Assembly (NCBI GenBank): GCA_963729115.1 | Contig: CAVSMR010000025.1 | Span: forward strand, 248,001-312,000 | Source: Actinophytocola sp963729115 | Lineage (GTDB): Bacteria; Actinomycetota; Actinomycetes; Mycobacteriales; Pseudonocardiaceae | DNA: 64,000 nt | Direction: 5' to 3' | Shown here: positions 1-12,050 of the stretch, piece after piece | Numbering within the stretch: position 1 is the stretch's first letter | How the letters are laid out: the number at the start of each line of letters is the position of its first letter | Position numbers and translations under genes: made by a program | The notes under the pieces: generated by a model | Database searches by the model: none | Seen by the model: only the letters and a program-made list of their open reading frames with translations | What the model was told of the DNA's origin: nothing

Positions 1-773
1 ATATCGAGTGCGGGCCGAAGGAGGGCGGCTACGACCCCGGCGATCGCGAACTGCTGGACACGCTGGCCCGTCAGGCGGCCACCGCGATCGCCAACGCCCA
101 ACTCACCACCCAGCTCGCCGAGCAGGTCAACGAGCTGGCGAGCTCCAGGAGCAGGATCGTCGCCGCGCAGGACACCGAGCGCCGCCGGATCGAACGCAAC
201 ATCCACGACGGTGCCCAGCAGCATGTCGTCGCCCTGATCATGAAGCTGCGCCTGGCCCGCAACCAACTCGGCCGCGGCGACCGGTCCGCTGACGAGGTGC
301 TCGACGAGCTGCAGCACGATGCCCGGGAGCTGCTCACCGACCTGCGCGAGCTGGCTCACGGCATCCACCCACCAGTACTCAGCGACCAGGGACTGGTGGC
401 CGCGGTGCAGGCGCGGGCCGACAGAATGCCACTGGAGGTGCGCGTGCACGCCGAGCCGGCGCTCTACGACCGGCGGCTCGGCACCGAGATCGAGGGCGCG
501 GCCTACTTCATGATCTGCGAGGCACTGACCAACGCGGTCAAACACGCCGCGGCACGCACGATCAGCGTCGATTTGTCCACAAAGGATGGAAGGGTGGTAG
601 TGCAGGTGCGTGACGACGGCGTCGGCCTCACCTCGGCCAATGCCAACGGCAACGGGATGGCCAACCTGCGAGATCGGGTGGAGGCGCTCGGCGGCCAGGT
701 ACGGGTGGACAGCAGCCCTGCCACGGGTACCAACGTGCAGGCCGAACTCCCGGTCCGGGCCCCCAATGGCTGA
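1..773 (+). CDS. Sensor histidine kinase, C-terminal part (cut by window start)
   Basis: The reading frame is open from base 3, so the N-terminus lies outside the window. The visible part has the end of a GAF-like sensor region, then a HisKA_3 dimerisation helix with the H-box IHDGAQQ (His codon at 204-206), which would be the autophosphorylated residue of NarL/LiaS-type kinases. The HATPase_c domain shows the N-box (EALTNAVKHA) and G-box (RDDGVGL). Its stop lies inside the following response regulator gene (8 nt overlap), so the two form a translationally coupled two-component pair. The signal sensed cannot be told from this fragment. Confidence 0.93.
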   Translation, partial: IECGPKEGGYDPGDRELLDTLARQAATAIANAQLTTQLAEQVNELASSRSRIVAAQDTERRRIERNIHDGAQQHVVALIMKLRLARNQLGRGDRSADEVLDELQHDARELLTDLRELAHGIHPPVLSDQGLVAAVQARADRMPLEVRVHAEPALYDRRLGTEIEGAAYFMICEALTNAVKHAAARTISVDLSTKDGRVVVQVRDDGVGLTSANANGNGMANLRDRVEALGGQVRVDSSPATGTNVQAELPVRAPNG

Positions 774-1440
774 GAAGATTCGCGTGGTGATCGCCGAGGA
801 CAACTATCTCGTGCGGGAGGGCACCAGGAGGCTGCTGGAGGACTCCGGCGACGTGGAGGTGCTGGCCGCGGTCGGCAACGCCGACGAACTGCGCGACGCC
901 GTGCGCAGGCTCGCCCCGGACGCGGTCCTGACCGACATCCGGATGCCACCCAGCCACCACATGGAAGGCATCGACGCCGCGCACGAGATCCAGGCCGAGC
1001 ACCCCGGGACCGGCGTGGCGGTGTTGTCCCAGCACACCGACGCGAGCTACGCCTTCGCACTGTTCCGCGACGGCACGGCCGGCCTCGCATACCTGCTCAA
1101 GGACCGGCTCGGCGACCTCGAAGACCTGATCCGGGCACTGCGCGAGGTCACGAAGGGCGGCTCGGTGATCGACCCGCTCGTCGTCGAAGCTCTCGTCACC
1201 AGACGCACCCGTACCGCGCCTTCTCCCTTGGCCACCCTTACTCCACGCGAACTCGACGTACTTCGCGAGATGGCCCAGGGCAAGACCAACGCCGGCATCG
1301 AACAGGCGGTACACCTGTCCACCTCAACCGTGGAAAAGCACGTGAACGCCATCTTCAGCAAGCTCGGGCTTGCCGAGCAGCCGGTGCACCGCAGGGTCGC
1401 CGCGGTACTCGCCTTCCTCCAGGAACGATCCACCGAATAG
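766..1440 (+). CDS. NarL/LuxR-type response regulator
   Basis: This is a 224-residue response regulator. The receiver domain has an acidic pocket near the start (IAEDN), phospho-acceptor Asp57 in LTDIRMP and a conserved Lys in LLKDRL. A C-terminal LuxR-type HTH (about 155-224) carries the typical LTPRELDVLREMAQGKTN and VEKHVNAIFSKLGL signatures. The ATG at 766 overlaps the kinase stop, so it is probably co-translated with and phosphorylated by that kinase. The target genes are unknown; the next gene is 83 nt downstream and encodes a small membrane protein. Confidence 0.94.
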   Translation: MAEKIRVVIAEDNYLVREGTRRLLEDSGDVEVLAAVGNADELRDAVRRLAPDAVLTDIRMPPSHHMEGIDAAHEIQAEHPGTGVAVLSQHTDASYAFALFRDGTAGLAYLLKDRLGDLEDLIRALREVTKGGSVIDPLVVEALVTRRTRTAPSPLATLTPRELDVLREMAQGKTNAGIEQAVHLSTSTVEKHVNAIFSKLGLAEQPVHRRVAAVLAFLQERSTE

Positions 1441-1523
1441 GACGGCCCGGGGCTCAGTACACTCGTACGCTCGTTCGCTCGTCGCGGGCACGACGACTCA
1501 CGACGGAAAGGCGAGGACTGGCC

Positions 1524-1817
1524 GTGCCGAGTATTCGCAAGCTCGGGAGGGACGCCGCCAACGCCTTCGTCGAGAGCGTGCGCGAATGGATTGCGATCAT
1601 CGGCGGGCTGGGGGCGGGGCTCGGTGCCGGGCTGCTGCTGTGGCAGGGCGGGGCCGGCAGCGTGCCCGGGATCATCTGCCTCGTACTCGCGGCCGGCGCC
1701 CTGGTGGCGGCATTCTTCGGAATGCGCGACCGTGATCTTGGCGGGTGGGCGGCCGCGGTGATCGCATTCATCCTCGGCATCGCCGCGTTCGTCGCGTTCG
1801 GCTTGGCCACGCAATAG
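1524..1817 (+). CDS. Small integral membrane protein
   Basis: The 97-residue protein starts at GTG 1524 behind a GGAAAGG-type ribosome site. After a short basic, amphipathic N-terminus it has three hydrophobic stretches (about residues 22-42, 46-65 and 72-94) rich in Gly, Ala and Leu. The short loop RDRDLGG separates helices two and three. No family was recognised. It may be co-transcribed with the two-component genes upstream, which would make it a candidate accessory membrane protein; that is an inference from position only. Confidence 0.6.
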   Translation: MPSIRKLGRDAANAFVESVREWIAIIGGLGAGLGAGLLLWQGGAGSVPGIICLVLAAGALVAAFFGMRDRDLGGWAAAVIAFILGIAAFVAFGLATQ

Positions 1818-1896
1818 GGGGCCTGACGGCCGCATTCTTGGCACGGGTCGCGCCAACGGGATGGCACGATCCGCAGGAAGAACGAGGGGTCCATTC

Positions 1897-2499
1897 ATGC
1901 GAATGACCGTGGGGCTACTCGCCATTACCGCCGTGCTGCTTGCCGGCTGCTCCGACAACGGCAACGGCGCGTCCGCCGGTCGCCGGACGGCCGGATCGAC
2001 CGCCGCGCCGGTGGGGCGGCTGGACGACGACACGGTATGCGGGATGGTGGATCGCGCCACGGTCGAGAAGCTGTTCGGTGAACCGATCGCCAACGTGCGT
2101 GGCGGCGTGAACCCACCGGAGCAACGCAGCTCCGTCGGTTGCGGCTACATCTCGAAGTCGTTCGTCGAGGCGGACACGGAGGACCTTGACAACGAACTGA
2201 TGGTCTCCACCGACGTGACTCTCTCGGACGCGGACACCGCGAAGGACGCGCTCGACGCCAGCCTGACCGACAGCGGCAAGACCGTCGCCTACCAGCCCGT
2301 CGCCGGGCTCGGTCTCGCCGTCGGCTACGCCCGCAGCGAGCTCAACGTCCTGTCCGGCGGTAGTCGGCTCGCGGCGATCATCGAGATCGACGGCGCGTTC
2401 GTCGAGGTCGTCGTGAAGGCCGAGCCGGAAGGCACGCTCGACCAGCTCCGGCCGATCGCCGACGAGCTGGTCTCCGATGTCGAGCAGGAGCTGCGCTGA
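1897..2499 (+). CDS. DUF3558-like lipoprotein
   Basis: The 200-residue protein has a lipoprotein signal peptide: a short basic start, a hydrophobic core and the lipobox LLAGC, with Cys about residue 18. A Ser/Gly/Ala-rich linker leads into a domain with the opening pattern of DUF3558 (CGMVDRATVEKLFGEP), a family of exported actinobacterial lipoproteins of unknown function. ATG 1897 is chosen because GAGGGG lies just upstream; an in-frame ATG at 1861 would place extra residues before the signal peptide. The next gene follows 4 nt after the stop. Confidence 0.8.
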   Translation: MRMTVGLLAITAVLLAGCSDNGNGASAGRRTAGSTAAPVGRLDDDTVCGMVDRATVEKLFGEPIANVRGGVNPPEQRSSVGCGYISKSFVEADTEDLDNELMVSTDVTLSDADTAKDALDASLTDSGKTVAYQPVAGLGLAVGYARSELNVLSGGSRLAAIIEIDGAFVEVVVKAEPEGTLDQLRPIADELVSDVEQELR

Positions 2500-2503
2500 C
2501 TAC

Positions 2504-2962
2504 ATGACAGCAACGCGTCGTAGCGGCGGCTCGCCCGGTCGCGATATTCAGAGCGTGGAAGACCTGATTGCGTTTGTGAGGCAGCGAGTTGTCGACGACA
2601 TCGTTACCGCCGCGCAGAACCGGGCCGTAGCACGTGCCCGACGCGTGGCCGGGCTACCCGCCTTGCCGACCGTCGACCTGGACCGGCAGAACAACCTCCT
2701 GAACAGTGCCATGGACGCATACGAAGCAGGGGCCGACCAGGGCGGCGAGCGTCTCCGCCAGCTGACTTTCGAGGCGTATGGGACGCGCGAGGACTACCTG
2801 GAGGAGTGGCGGCCGGCTGTTCGCGAAGAGGCCCCGCCGGAGTGCGGCGGCAACGTGACGCAAGCCCCGGGCACGCCCAGAGACGCGTTCGCCGAGCTGG
2901 ACGAGCTGCGGAAGCGCGTCGAGCGGCTCGAGCGATTGCTCGCCGTGCACGTGCCCGCCTGA
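2504..2962 (+). CDS. Hypothetical protein with C-terminal coiled coil
   Basis: The 152-residue soluble protein begins 4 nt after the preceding lipoprotein stop, so the two are probably one transcript. It is charged and mostly helical. The last 25 residues form a heptad pattern (LDELRKRVERLERLL) that suggests a short parallel coiled coil. The gene is less GC-biased at third positions than its neighbours (codons such as att, ttt and gtt). The start is uncertain: ATG 2504 has an AGGAG at a slightly long distance, and an upstream in-frame start at 2477 would overlap the lipoprotein gene. No family recognised. Confidence 0.6.
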   Translation: MTATRRSGGSPGRDIQSVEDLIAFVRQRVVDDIVTAAQNRAVARARRVAGLPALPTVDLDRQNNLLNSAMDAYEAGADQGGERLRQLTFEAYGTREDYLEEWRPAVREEAPPECGGNVTQAPGTPRDAFAELDELRKRVERLERLLAVHVPA

Positions 2963-3107
2963 CGGCTCGGTGGGATGGTCCTCCCGTCGCGAGTGGACGG
3001 TCGGGAGGCGCGCGCGACCACAAAATGGTTCGCCCGGTGCCGGGCTCGTTCGGTACGTTCGCGGCTGCGAGCCGTGGGGGTTCTCGGGCTGAGAGTGGGG
3101 TCGGTCA

Positions 3108-3488
3108 ATGGCATGTCGTATCGGGGAGCTCGTGCTCGGGTGCCGCGAGCCTGAGGTGCTGGCGCGGTTCTGGTGCGAGGTCCTGGACTTCGTGGTGCTC
3201 GATCGGGAGGACGACGGGTCCTTGGAGATCGGGCCGCGGGAAGGGTTTGGCGGGCCGCAGCCGACGATCATCCTCAGTCGCAGGGATGAGCCGGAGCCCG
3301 GGAAGTCCCGGCTGCACATTGATGTCAACGCCACCGACCGCGACCAGGACGCCGAGCTCGAACGGCTGCTCGAGCTCGGTGCTCGCCCGGCCGACATCGG
3401 TCAGACCGGGCAGGAGCAGTGGCACGTCCTGGCCGACCCCGAAGGCAACGAGTTCTGCCTGCTCAAGGCTCGCCTCGACCCGCTCTGA
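3108..3488 (+). CDS. VOC superfamily (glyoxalase/bleomycin-resistance fold) protein
   Basis: The 126-residue protein shows the beta-alpha-beta-beta-beta pattern of a glyoxalase_6-type VOC domain: GELVLGCREPEVLARFWCEVLDF at the start (read as two motifs, with the ARFW signature near residue 20), LHIDV in the centre and ADPEGNEFCLL at the end. It lacks the exact metal-ligand set of true glyoxalase I, so the reaction cannot be named. Its 3' end overlaps the convergent esterase-like gene by 26 nt. Confidence 0.8.
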   Translation: MACRIGELVLGCREPEVLARFWCEVLDFVVLDREDDGSLEIGPREGFGGPQPTIILSRRDEPEPGKSRLHIDVNATDRDQDAELERLLELGARPADIGQTGQEQWHVLADPEGNEFCLLKARLDPL

Positions 3489-4605
3489 CGCTCGGCGCGC
3501 TGACGTGCAGGACGGCGTCCGCGTCCTCCAGCGTCTTCTGGTCGGGCGGGAGGTAGCCCAGCCGCGGGGTGGTGTCGGTGCGCGTGTGGGTGGACGGGTC
3601 AGCGGTCAGGCGCCAGGTGCTGATCCGGTGCCGCAGCACGGCTTCTTCGGTGTCGGCGGGCTCGGTCGCGGAGCCGCGGTCCAGGTTGCCGGCTACGAAG
3701 GTGTACCGGTCGCCCACCAGGGACGCCACGATGGCACCGGCGGAGAACCAGTCGATGTCCATGCCACCCATGTGCATGTGGCTCGGGTTCCGCTGCAGGT
3801 GCACGTTGTGCGCGTAGAGCAGGGTCGCGCCGCGGCGGTCCTCCACGCTTCGGATGTCGAGGATGTTCTGGGCCATGAGCGCATCCCTGGTGGCACACAT
3901 GCGATTCCACCGCGCGCTCTGGTCGAGGTCCTGCGCCGCCTGCTTGTGGTAGCGCAGCAAGCCAAGCCCGGCGGTGAGAATTGTCCTGGCCCGGAACCAC
4001 TCGGCGGGTGACGTCGCCGCGATCAGCTCCGGTGCGCGCGCGTACAGCGAGGTGAGCATGTCGTCGGCGATGGAGCGCAGCCGCTCGGCCTCCGCGGTGG
4101 CGCCGACAGACCTGGCCGCGTCCATGACCGCCTCCGTGCGGCTCCACTGCTCGTCGTCGCCGGCGAGGACCGCCAGGTCGAGGTCGAGGGCCAGGTAGGC
4201 GCTTGCGTGTTCCAGGTAGCGCCGCGGGCTGGGTGCGCTCATCGTCTCCATGGGAGCGTCGAAGCCGTGGAACGACAGGCGCTCCTGCGGCGGGCGGCTC
4301 TGGTTGTACTCACGCATCCAGGTGACCAGTTGCCTGTTGGCGTCCTGGTCGCCGAAGCCGTGGGAGAAGCCCTCGCTCATCGCGGCGTCGAGGGTGCCCG
4401 CGCCCTCCTGGACGAAGGCGTCCACGGCGAGCGCGGCCACGCGATCGGTCTCCAGGGCGATCGACCGGAAGCCGCGCTCGATCAGCTGGACGAACAGGTC
4501 GTTGCGGATCCACGCGAAGGCCGGGTCCAGGTGGTTCGGCTCACCGACGGCCAGCAGGTCACCTGCGGTGGTCACGAGGTCTCGAATGTCCTGACTCATG
4601 TCCAT
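3463..4605 (-). CDS. Erythromycin-esterase family protein
   Basis: The 380-residue protein matches the erythromycin esterase / succinoglycan-biosynthesis fold. It has GEPNH near the N-terminus (family GExxH), a conserved IALETDR segment, HGFDAPM about residue 125, and YAHNVHLQR with a catalytic-type His further on. Family members hydrolyse macrolactones or carry out related chemistry, but many have no proven substrate. It is transcribed away from a tandem-HTH MerR gene across a 75 nt gap, a common arrangement for a drug-sensing regulator and its target. Two in-frame ATGs (4605 and 4599) are possible; neither has a clear ribosome site. Confidence 0.82.
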   Translation of the reverse strand: MDMSQDIRDLVTTAGDLLAVGEPNHLDPAFAWIRNDLFVQLIERGFRSIALETDRVAALAVDAFVQEGAGTLDAAMSEGFSHGFGDQDANRQLVTWMREYNQSRPPQERLSFHGFDAPMETMSAPSPRRYLEHASAYLALDLDLAVLAGDDEQWSRTEAVMDAARSVGATAEAERLRSIADDMLTSLYARAPELIAATSPAEWFRARTILTAGLGLLRYHKQAAQDLDQSARWNRMCATRDALMAQNILDIRSVEDRRGATLLYAHNVHLQRNPSHMHMGGMDIDWFSAGAIVASLVGDRYTFVAGNLDRGSATEPADTEEAVLRHRISTWRLTADPSTHTRTDTTPRLGYLPPDQKTLEDADAVLHVSAPSVRAGRGEP

Positions 4606-4680
4606 GAATCGTATCGTTGAAGGATCGGTGGAGGCTTCTACCGCTATGGCCTTGGCCGGGTCGCGTAAAGTCTCAAACCG

Positions 4681-5421
4681 ATGCGAACAGCTGACCTCGC
4701 GCGCGAGCACGGCATCTCGACCCAGGCGGTCCGCAACTACGAGCGGGAGGCGTTCATCCCGCCCGCGCAGCGCACCCCGAGCGGCTACCGGATCTACACC
4801 GAGGTGCACGCGGCCGCGCTGCGCGCCTACCTCGCTCTCGTGTCGGCCTACGGGTACGCGGCCGGCGGCCAGGTCATGACCGCGGTCCACGACGACCGGC
4901 TCGACGCCGCCCTGCTGGTCATCGACCGTGGCCACCGCCAGCTGCTCCGCGACCGCGGCACCCTCGACGCCGTGCGCACAGCGGTGGATCACCTCACGGC
5001 GGAGGCCGACGTCGCGCCGGACCAGTCGGCGGACACCCGGACCATCGGCGAGCTCGCGCACCGGCTCGGGGTCACCGCGGCCACGTTGCGCAAGTGGGAA
5101 GGCGCCGGCGTCCTCTCCCCCGCGCGCGACCCGGCCACCGGCTACCGGGTCTACGACGCGAGCGACATCCGCGACGCGGAGCTCGCCCACCTCCTCCGGC
5201 GCGGCGGCTACCTGCTGGACCACATCGCCACCGTGGTCCGGCAGGTCAGAACGGCCGGCGGCACCGACGCGCTGGCCAGCGCCCTCGACGACTGGCGGCA
5301 CAAGCTCACCGCACGCGGCCTCGCCATGCTCGACGCGGCCGCTCAGCTCAGCCACTACCTGCATGCGGCGCGCCCGTCAGCTGACGAGCACCTGCGGCGC
5401 CGTCGGCGCGAACGGGCGTAG
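4681..5421 (+). CDS. MerR-family regulator with two HTH domains (TioE-like)
   Basis: The 246-residue protein contains two separate MerR-type winged helices. The first is at residues 1-70 (TADLAREHGISTQAVRNYE ... SGYRIY) and the second at about 118-180 (TIGELAHRLGVTAATLRKWE ... TGYRVYD). This duplicated layout is typical of TioE-type regulators. It diverges from the esterase-like gene, which it probably controls. A TAAAGT hexamer at 4666-4671 could be a -10 box for a leaderless or nearly leaderless transcript, since no ribosome site precedes the ATG. The last 45 nt overlap the convergent amidotransferase gene. Confidence 0.85.
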   Translation: MRTADLAREHGISTQAVRNYEREAFIPPAQRTPSGYRIYTEVHAAALRAYLALVSAYGYAAGGQVMTAVHDDRLDAALLVIDRGHRQLLRDRGTLDAVRTAVDHLTAEADVAPDQSADTRTIGELAHRLGVTAATLRKWEGAGVLSPARDPATGYRVYDASDIRDAELAHLLRRGGYLLDHIATVVRQVRTAGGTDALASALDDWRHKLTARGLAMLDAAAQLSHYLHAARPSADEHLRRRRRERA

Positions 5422-6222
5422 CTCGGAGCCGCCCTCATGGGTGACGACGCACGTCGACTCCGGCACCTCCTGCCACGCCCCGTGCAGGTCGCCGAGTGGC
5501 TCGGACACCACGAGCCGGGCGTCGTCGGACAGCTCGTGCAGCTCCGGGTTGTCCGGGTACTGGTGGCGCAGCGTGGAGATGTCCGTGCTGCGGAACAGCG
5601 AGCGCGACCGGCGGTCGCTGGAGTACCGGAACGCCCAGGTGGTGGTGCCGTCCGTGGTCGCGACCGTCATCTGGACCGGCTGCTCGACGTGGTGCTGGTT
5701 CCCGATGCTCTCGATGAACCCGACCGCGCGGGCCACCGCCGACGGCGGGTCGTCCTCGAGGCCGAAGGTGAGGGCGAGGTAGAGGAACACCTCGGAGTCC
5801 GTCGACCCCGCGATCTCGGGGTAGAGCGCGGGATCGACCTCCAGGACCAGCGAGCGCTTCACCCGGTCGAAGTCCCCGAGGTAGCCGTTGTGCATCCACA
5901 TCCACCGCCCGCGGCGGAACGGATGGCAGTTCGTCTCCTGGACCGGAGAGCCGATGGCGGCACGGATGTGCGCGAAGACCCGGCCGGCCCTGGCCTGGAC
6001 GGCCAGCTCCCGCAGGTTGCGGTCGTGCCAGACCGGCTGGACGCTGTGATACACCCCGGGCGTCGGCAGGCTGCCGTACCACCCGATCCCGAACCCGTCG
6101 CCGTTCGTCGTCTCGGCGCCGAGGCGGGAGTGCTGGCCCTGCACGACCAACGAGTTCTCCGGCTTGTAGAGCAGGTCCTCCAGGCTCACCGGTGAGCCCG
6201 AGTACGCGAGCCAACGACACAT
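5377..6222 (-). CDS. Class II glutamine amidotransferase domain protein
   Basis: The 281-residue protein begins MCRWLAYSG; Cys2 would become the N-terminal nucleophile of the Ntn-type glutaminase after Met removal. Further family motifs are NGDGFGIGWYG, FAHIRAA, NCHPF and MWMHNGYLGDF, as in the GATase_4/EgtC-like group. There is no fused synthetase domain, so the ammonia acceptor is unknown. In mycothiol- and ergothioneine-making actinomycetes related proteins act on gamma-glutamyl compounds, but no ergothioneine genes are nearby. It is convergent with the MerR gene. Confidence 0.85.
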   Translation of the reverse strand: MCRWLAYSGSPVSLEDLLYKPENSLVVQGQHSRLGAETTNGDGFGIGWYGSLPTPGVYHSVQPVWHDRNLRELAVQARAGRVFAHIRAAIGSPVQETNCHPFRRGRWMWMHNGYLGDFDRVKRSLVLEVDPALYPEIAGSTDSEVFLYLALTFGLEDDPPSAVARAVGFIESIGNQHHVEQPVQMTVATTDGTTTWAFRYSSDRRSRSLFRSTDISTLRHQYPDNPELHELSDDARLVVSEPLGDLHGAWQEVPESTCVVTHEGGSELRPFAPTAPQVLVS

Positions 6223-6298
6223 GCCGACCTCCAGCCGCCACCCCGACCCTTCGGTACCCGCTCCGCCCGGGCATCGCCCGCGGCGGATGAGTCCTGGC

Positions 6299-8388
6299 TC
6301 AGCCCTGCAGGACGATCAGCGACCGCGGGCGGACGGGGACGTGGTCGCCGGCGGTGACCGGGCCGGACAGGGAGAGGCCGGCCGGTTCGTAGGTGTCGAC
6401 GGTCGGTGTCCAGGTCTGGCCGGGGCGGGTCTCGGGAACGGCGAAGTCCAGCGGTTCCCACCAGGCGTTGACGAGGATGAGGAAGTCGTCGTCGGTGAGC
6501 GGGCTGCCGTCGTGGGCGCGGTCCGGGTCGTCGGCGCCGTCGAGGTAGAGCGCCACGCTGCGGGAGCCGGGGTCCTCCCACTGGGCGACGGTCATCCGGG
6601 TGCCGGCCGGGGTGAACCACTGCAGCTCCTCGGCTTCGGCACCGGTGAGGAAGCGGCGGCGCCGGAACACGGGGTGGCCGCGGCGCAGGGCGATCAGCGT
6701 CCGGGTGAACTCGGTCAGCTGTTTGTCCGTGGCGGACCAGTCGAACCAGCTGATCGGGTTGTCCTGGCAGTAGGCGTTGTTGTTGCCCTGCTGCGTCCGG
6801 CCGAGCTCGTCGCCGCCGAGGAGCATCGGCACGCCGAACGACAGCAGGAGCGTGGCGAGCAGCGCGCGGCGCTGCCGGGCCCGCAGCTCCAGGATCTCCG
6901 GATCGGTCGTGGGTCCTTCGGCCCCGCAGTTCCACGAGCGGTTGTCGGAGTTGCCGTCGCGGTTGGCCTCGCCGTTGGCCTCGTTGTGCTTGGCGTCGTA
7001 GGAGACGAGGTCGGTCAGCGTGAATCCATCGTGGACGGTGACCAGGTTGATCGACGCGGTCGGTCGCCGGCCGTCGAGCCCGAACAGGTCCGACGACCCG
7101 CACAGGCGGCGGGCGAAGTCGTCGACGAGACCCTCGCGGCTGCGCCAGAAGTCGCGCATGACGTCGCGGTAGCTGCCGTTCCACTCGCTCCACAGCGGCG
7201 GGAACCGGCCGAGGTCGTAGCCGTCCGGCCCGACGTCCCAGGGCTCGGCGATCAGCTTCGTCCGCGACACGACGGGATCCTGGGCGACCAGGTCGAAGAA
7301 CGCGGCCATCCGGTCGAAGCCGCCGTCCTCCCGGGCGAGGGTCGGCGCCAGGTCGAAGCGGAAGCCGTCGACCCGCATCTCGGTCAGCCAGTAGCGCAGC
7401 GAGTCCATGATCAGGCGCAGGCTGAACGGGTTGTCGGCGTTGAGCGAGTTGCCCACGCCGGTCGTGTCGACGTATCGCCGGGGGTCGGCGGGATCGAGCC
7501 GGTAGTAGGCCGTGTTGTGCAGGCCGCGGTGGCACAGCGTGGGGCCGCGGTGGTCGCCCTCGGCGGTGTGGTTGAACACCACGTCGAGGATGACCTCGAG
7601 GCCCGCGGCGTGCAGCGTGTCGACCATCGCCTGGAACTCCGCGACCTGCCCGCCGCGCCGGCCGGCGCGGACCGCGGCGGAGTAGCCGGCGTGGGGTGCG
7701 AAGAACCCGATCGTGTTGTAGCCCCAGTAGTTCGTCAGGCCGCGCCCGCGGAGGAAGTCCTCGGGCACGTAGTGGTGCACCGGCAGGAGCTCCACGGCGG
7801 TCACGCCGAGGTCGACGAGGTGGGCGACCGCGGCCTCGTGCGCGAGCCCGGCGTACGTGCCGCGCAGGTGCTCGGGCACGGCCGGGTGAGCCGCGGTGAA
7901 GCCCTTCACGTGGACCTCGTAGATGATCGAGTCCGGGTAGGCGGTGCGCGGGCGGGGCCCGTCGGGCCGGTCGGGCGCCGGCGCCACGACGATGCTGCGC
8001 GGCACGTGCCCGGCGGAGTCCAGCGAGCTCGGCGCGTCGAGGTCGCCGACCGCGTGGCCGAGCACCTCCGGCCCGAACCGGACCTCGCCGTCGATCGCCC
8101 TGGCGTACGGGTCGAGCAGCAGCTTCGCCGGGTTGCACCGCAGGCCGCGGCCCGGGTCGTACGGGCCGGTGGCCCGGTATCCGTAGGCCTGGCCGGGCCC
8201 GACCCCGGGCAGGAACCCGTGCCAGATCTCGCCGTCCCGCTCCGGCAGCGGGACCCGGGTCTCCGTGCCGTCGGCGGCGAACAGGCACAGCAGCACCCCG
8301 TCGGCGGCCGCGGCCACGGCGAAGTTGGTGCCGCCCGCACCCGGGGTCGCGCCCAGCGGGAAGGGGTCGCCCGGCAGCGCCGGCCCCG

Positions 8389-8392
<4 letters not shown>
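6299..8392 (-). CDS. glgX: Glycogen debranching enzyme GlgX
   Basis: The 697-residue protein is a GH13 isoamylase/debranching enzyme. An N-terminal CBM48-like domain (about 1-130) precedes the TIM barrel. Region motifs are visible: DVVFNH (region I), GFRFDLA with the nucleophile Asp (II), LIAEPWD with the acid Glu (III) and VTVHDGF (IV). The C-terminal beta domain follows. It cleaves alpha-1,6 branches of limit-dextrin glycogen. Its ATG at 8392 overlaps the stop of the upstream glycosidase gene (ATGA), so the two are translationally coupled and presumably work on the same alpha-glucan pool. Confidence 0.93.
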
Positions 8393-11043
<2,651 letters not shown>

Positions 11044-11081
11044 GGTCGACTCCCTGGGGCGCGACGGGTGATCCGCCGACA

Positions 11082-12050
11082 CTAAGGTCGCGCGGAGCGC
11101 CCGGCCTCACGTGCAGGAGGTGAGATGGCGTCCAGGGTCAGCACGGCCTGGGTGGGCAGGTGGTCCGACGCGTACCCGCCGCTGCCGCGGTAGGTGTTGA
11201 TGCCCGCCGCGCGCACGCTCGCCGCGCCGCGGGTGAGGATCCAGTCGATGCGGGGGCCGCCCGGGACCAGCGCGCCGTAGCCGTGCCAGGTCCCGGTCAG
11301 CGGGGTGCGGTGCCGCGCGGCGGCGGTCCACGTGTCGGTCAGGCCGGCACCCCCCACGAGGGTGTCGTACTGCGGCGAGCGCTCGGCCGGGGTGTTGAAG
11401 TCGCCGGTGAGGACGACCGGCAGCCCGGGCGGGAAGGCGTTGATCCGGTCGCGCACGAGCTCCGCGCCACGCCGCCGGGCGTTCTCCGAGGCGTTGTCGA
11501 GGTGGGTGTTCAGCACGACGAACTCGCCGCCCGTGCGCCGGTCGGCGAACCGGACCCACGTGGCCATCCGGATCGCCTTGTTGCCCCACGACCGCGAGCC
11601 GGGCACCGCCGGGGTGGCCGACAGCCAGAAGTGCCCGTGCGCCAACGGGTCCAGCCGCCGGGTGTCGAAGAACACCGCCACGAACTCGTCGAGGTGGCCC
11701 CCGGCCCGGCCCTCGCCGATCCAGTCGTAGTACTCGGGCAGGTCGTGCTCGATGTCGGCCAGCTGCGGGTAGAGCCCCTCCTGCGTGCCGAGCACGGTCG
11801 GCTGCTCGCGGCGGAGCAACTCGGCCAGCACCGGGCGGCGCTGCGACCACGGGTGCGGGCCGGTCGCCGCCGCGAAGCGCAGGTTGTACGACATGACGTG
11901 CAGCTCATCGCCGCGTGCCGGGCCCAGCACCACCCCGGCGGCGCCCTGGTCCGCGACGGCCGGCATCGCGAGCGGCAGGCCGAGCCCGGCCACGACCGCG
12001 ACCAGCGCGCCCAACGGCCGGAACAGTCCTCTGTAGACGGTGCGCGCCAT
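11082..12050 (-). CDS. Secreted endonuclease/exonuclease/phosphatase-family protein
   Basis: The 322-residue protein has a signal peptide (basic start, hydrophobic core to about residue 35). The EEP fold follows, with VMSYNLRFA, TQEG (metal-binding Glu), VLNTHLDN, LTGDFNTPAE and SDHLP. These are the catalytic Asn, Glu, Asp and His positions of Mg-dependent phosphodiesterases and phosphatases. Being exported, it may act on extracellular nucleic acid, phosphate esters or sphingomyelin-like lipids; the substrate cannot be told. ATG 12050 is supported by GGGGGAG. Confidence 0.86.
   Translation of the reverse strand: MARTVYRGLFRPLGALVAVVAGLGLPLAMPAVADQGAAGVVLGPARGDELHVMSYNLRFAAATGPHPWSQRRPVLAELLRREQPTVLGTQEGLYPQLADIEHDLPEYYDWIGEGRAGGHLDEFVAVFFDTRRLDPLAHGHFWLSATPAVPGSRSWGNKAIRMATWVRFADRRTGGEFVVLNTHLDNASENARRRGAELVRDRINAFPPGLPVVLTGDFNTPAERSPQYDTLVGGAGLTDTWTAAARHRTPLTGTWHGYGALVPGGPRIDWILTRGAASVRAAGINTYRGSGGYASDHLPTQAVLTLDAISPPAREAGRSARP

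Noticed and set aside
4606..5364. N-terminal extension of the esterase-like gene across the MerR gene
   Set aside because: The extension is antisense to a convincing tandem-HTH regulator and has no family match; the esterase fold begins at 4605.
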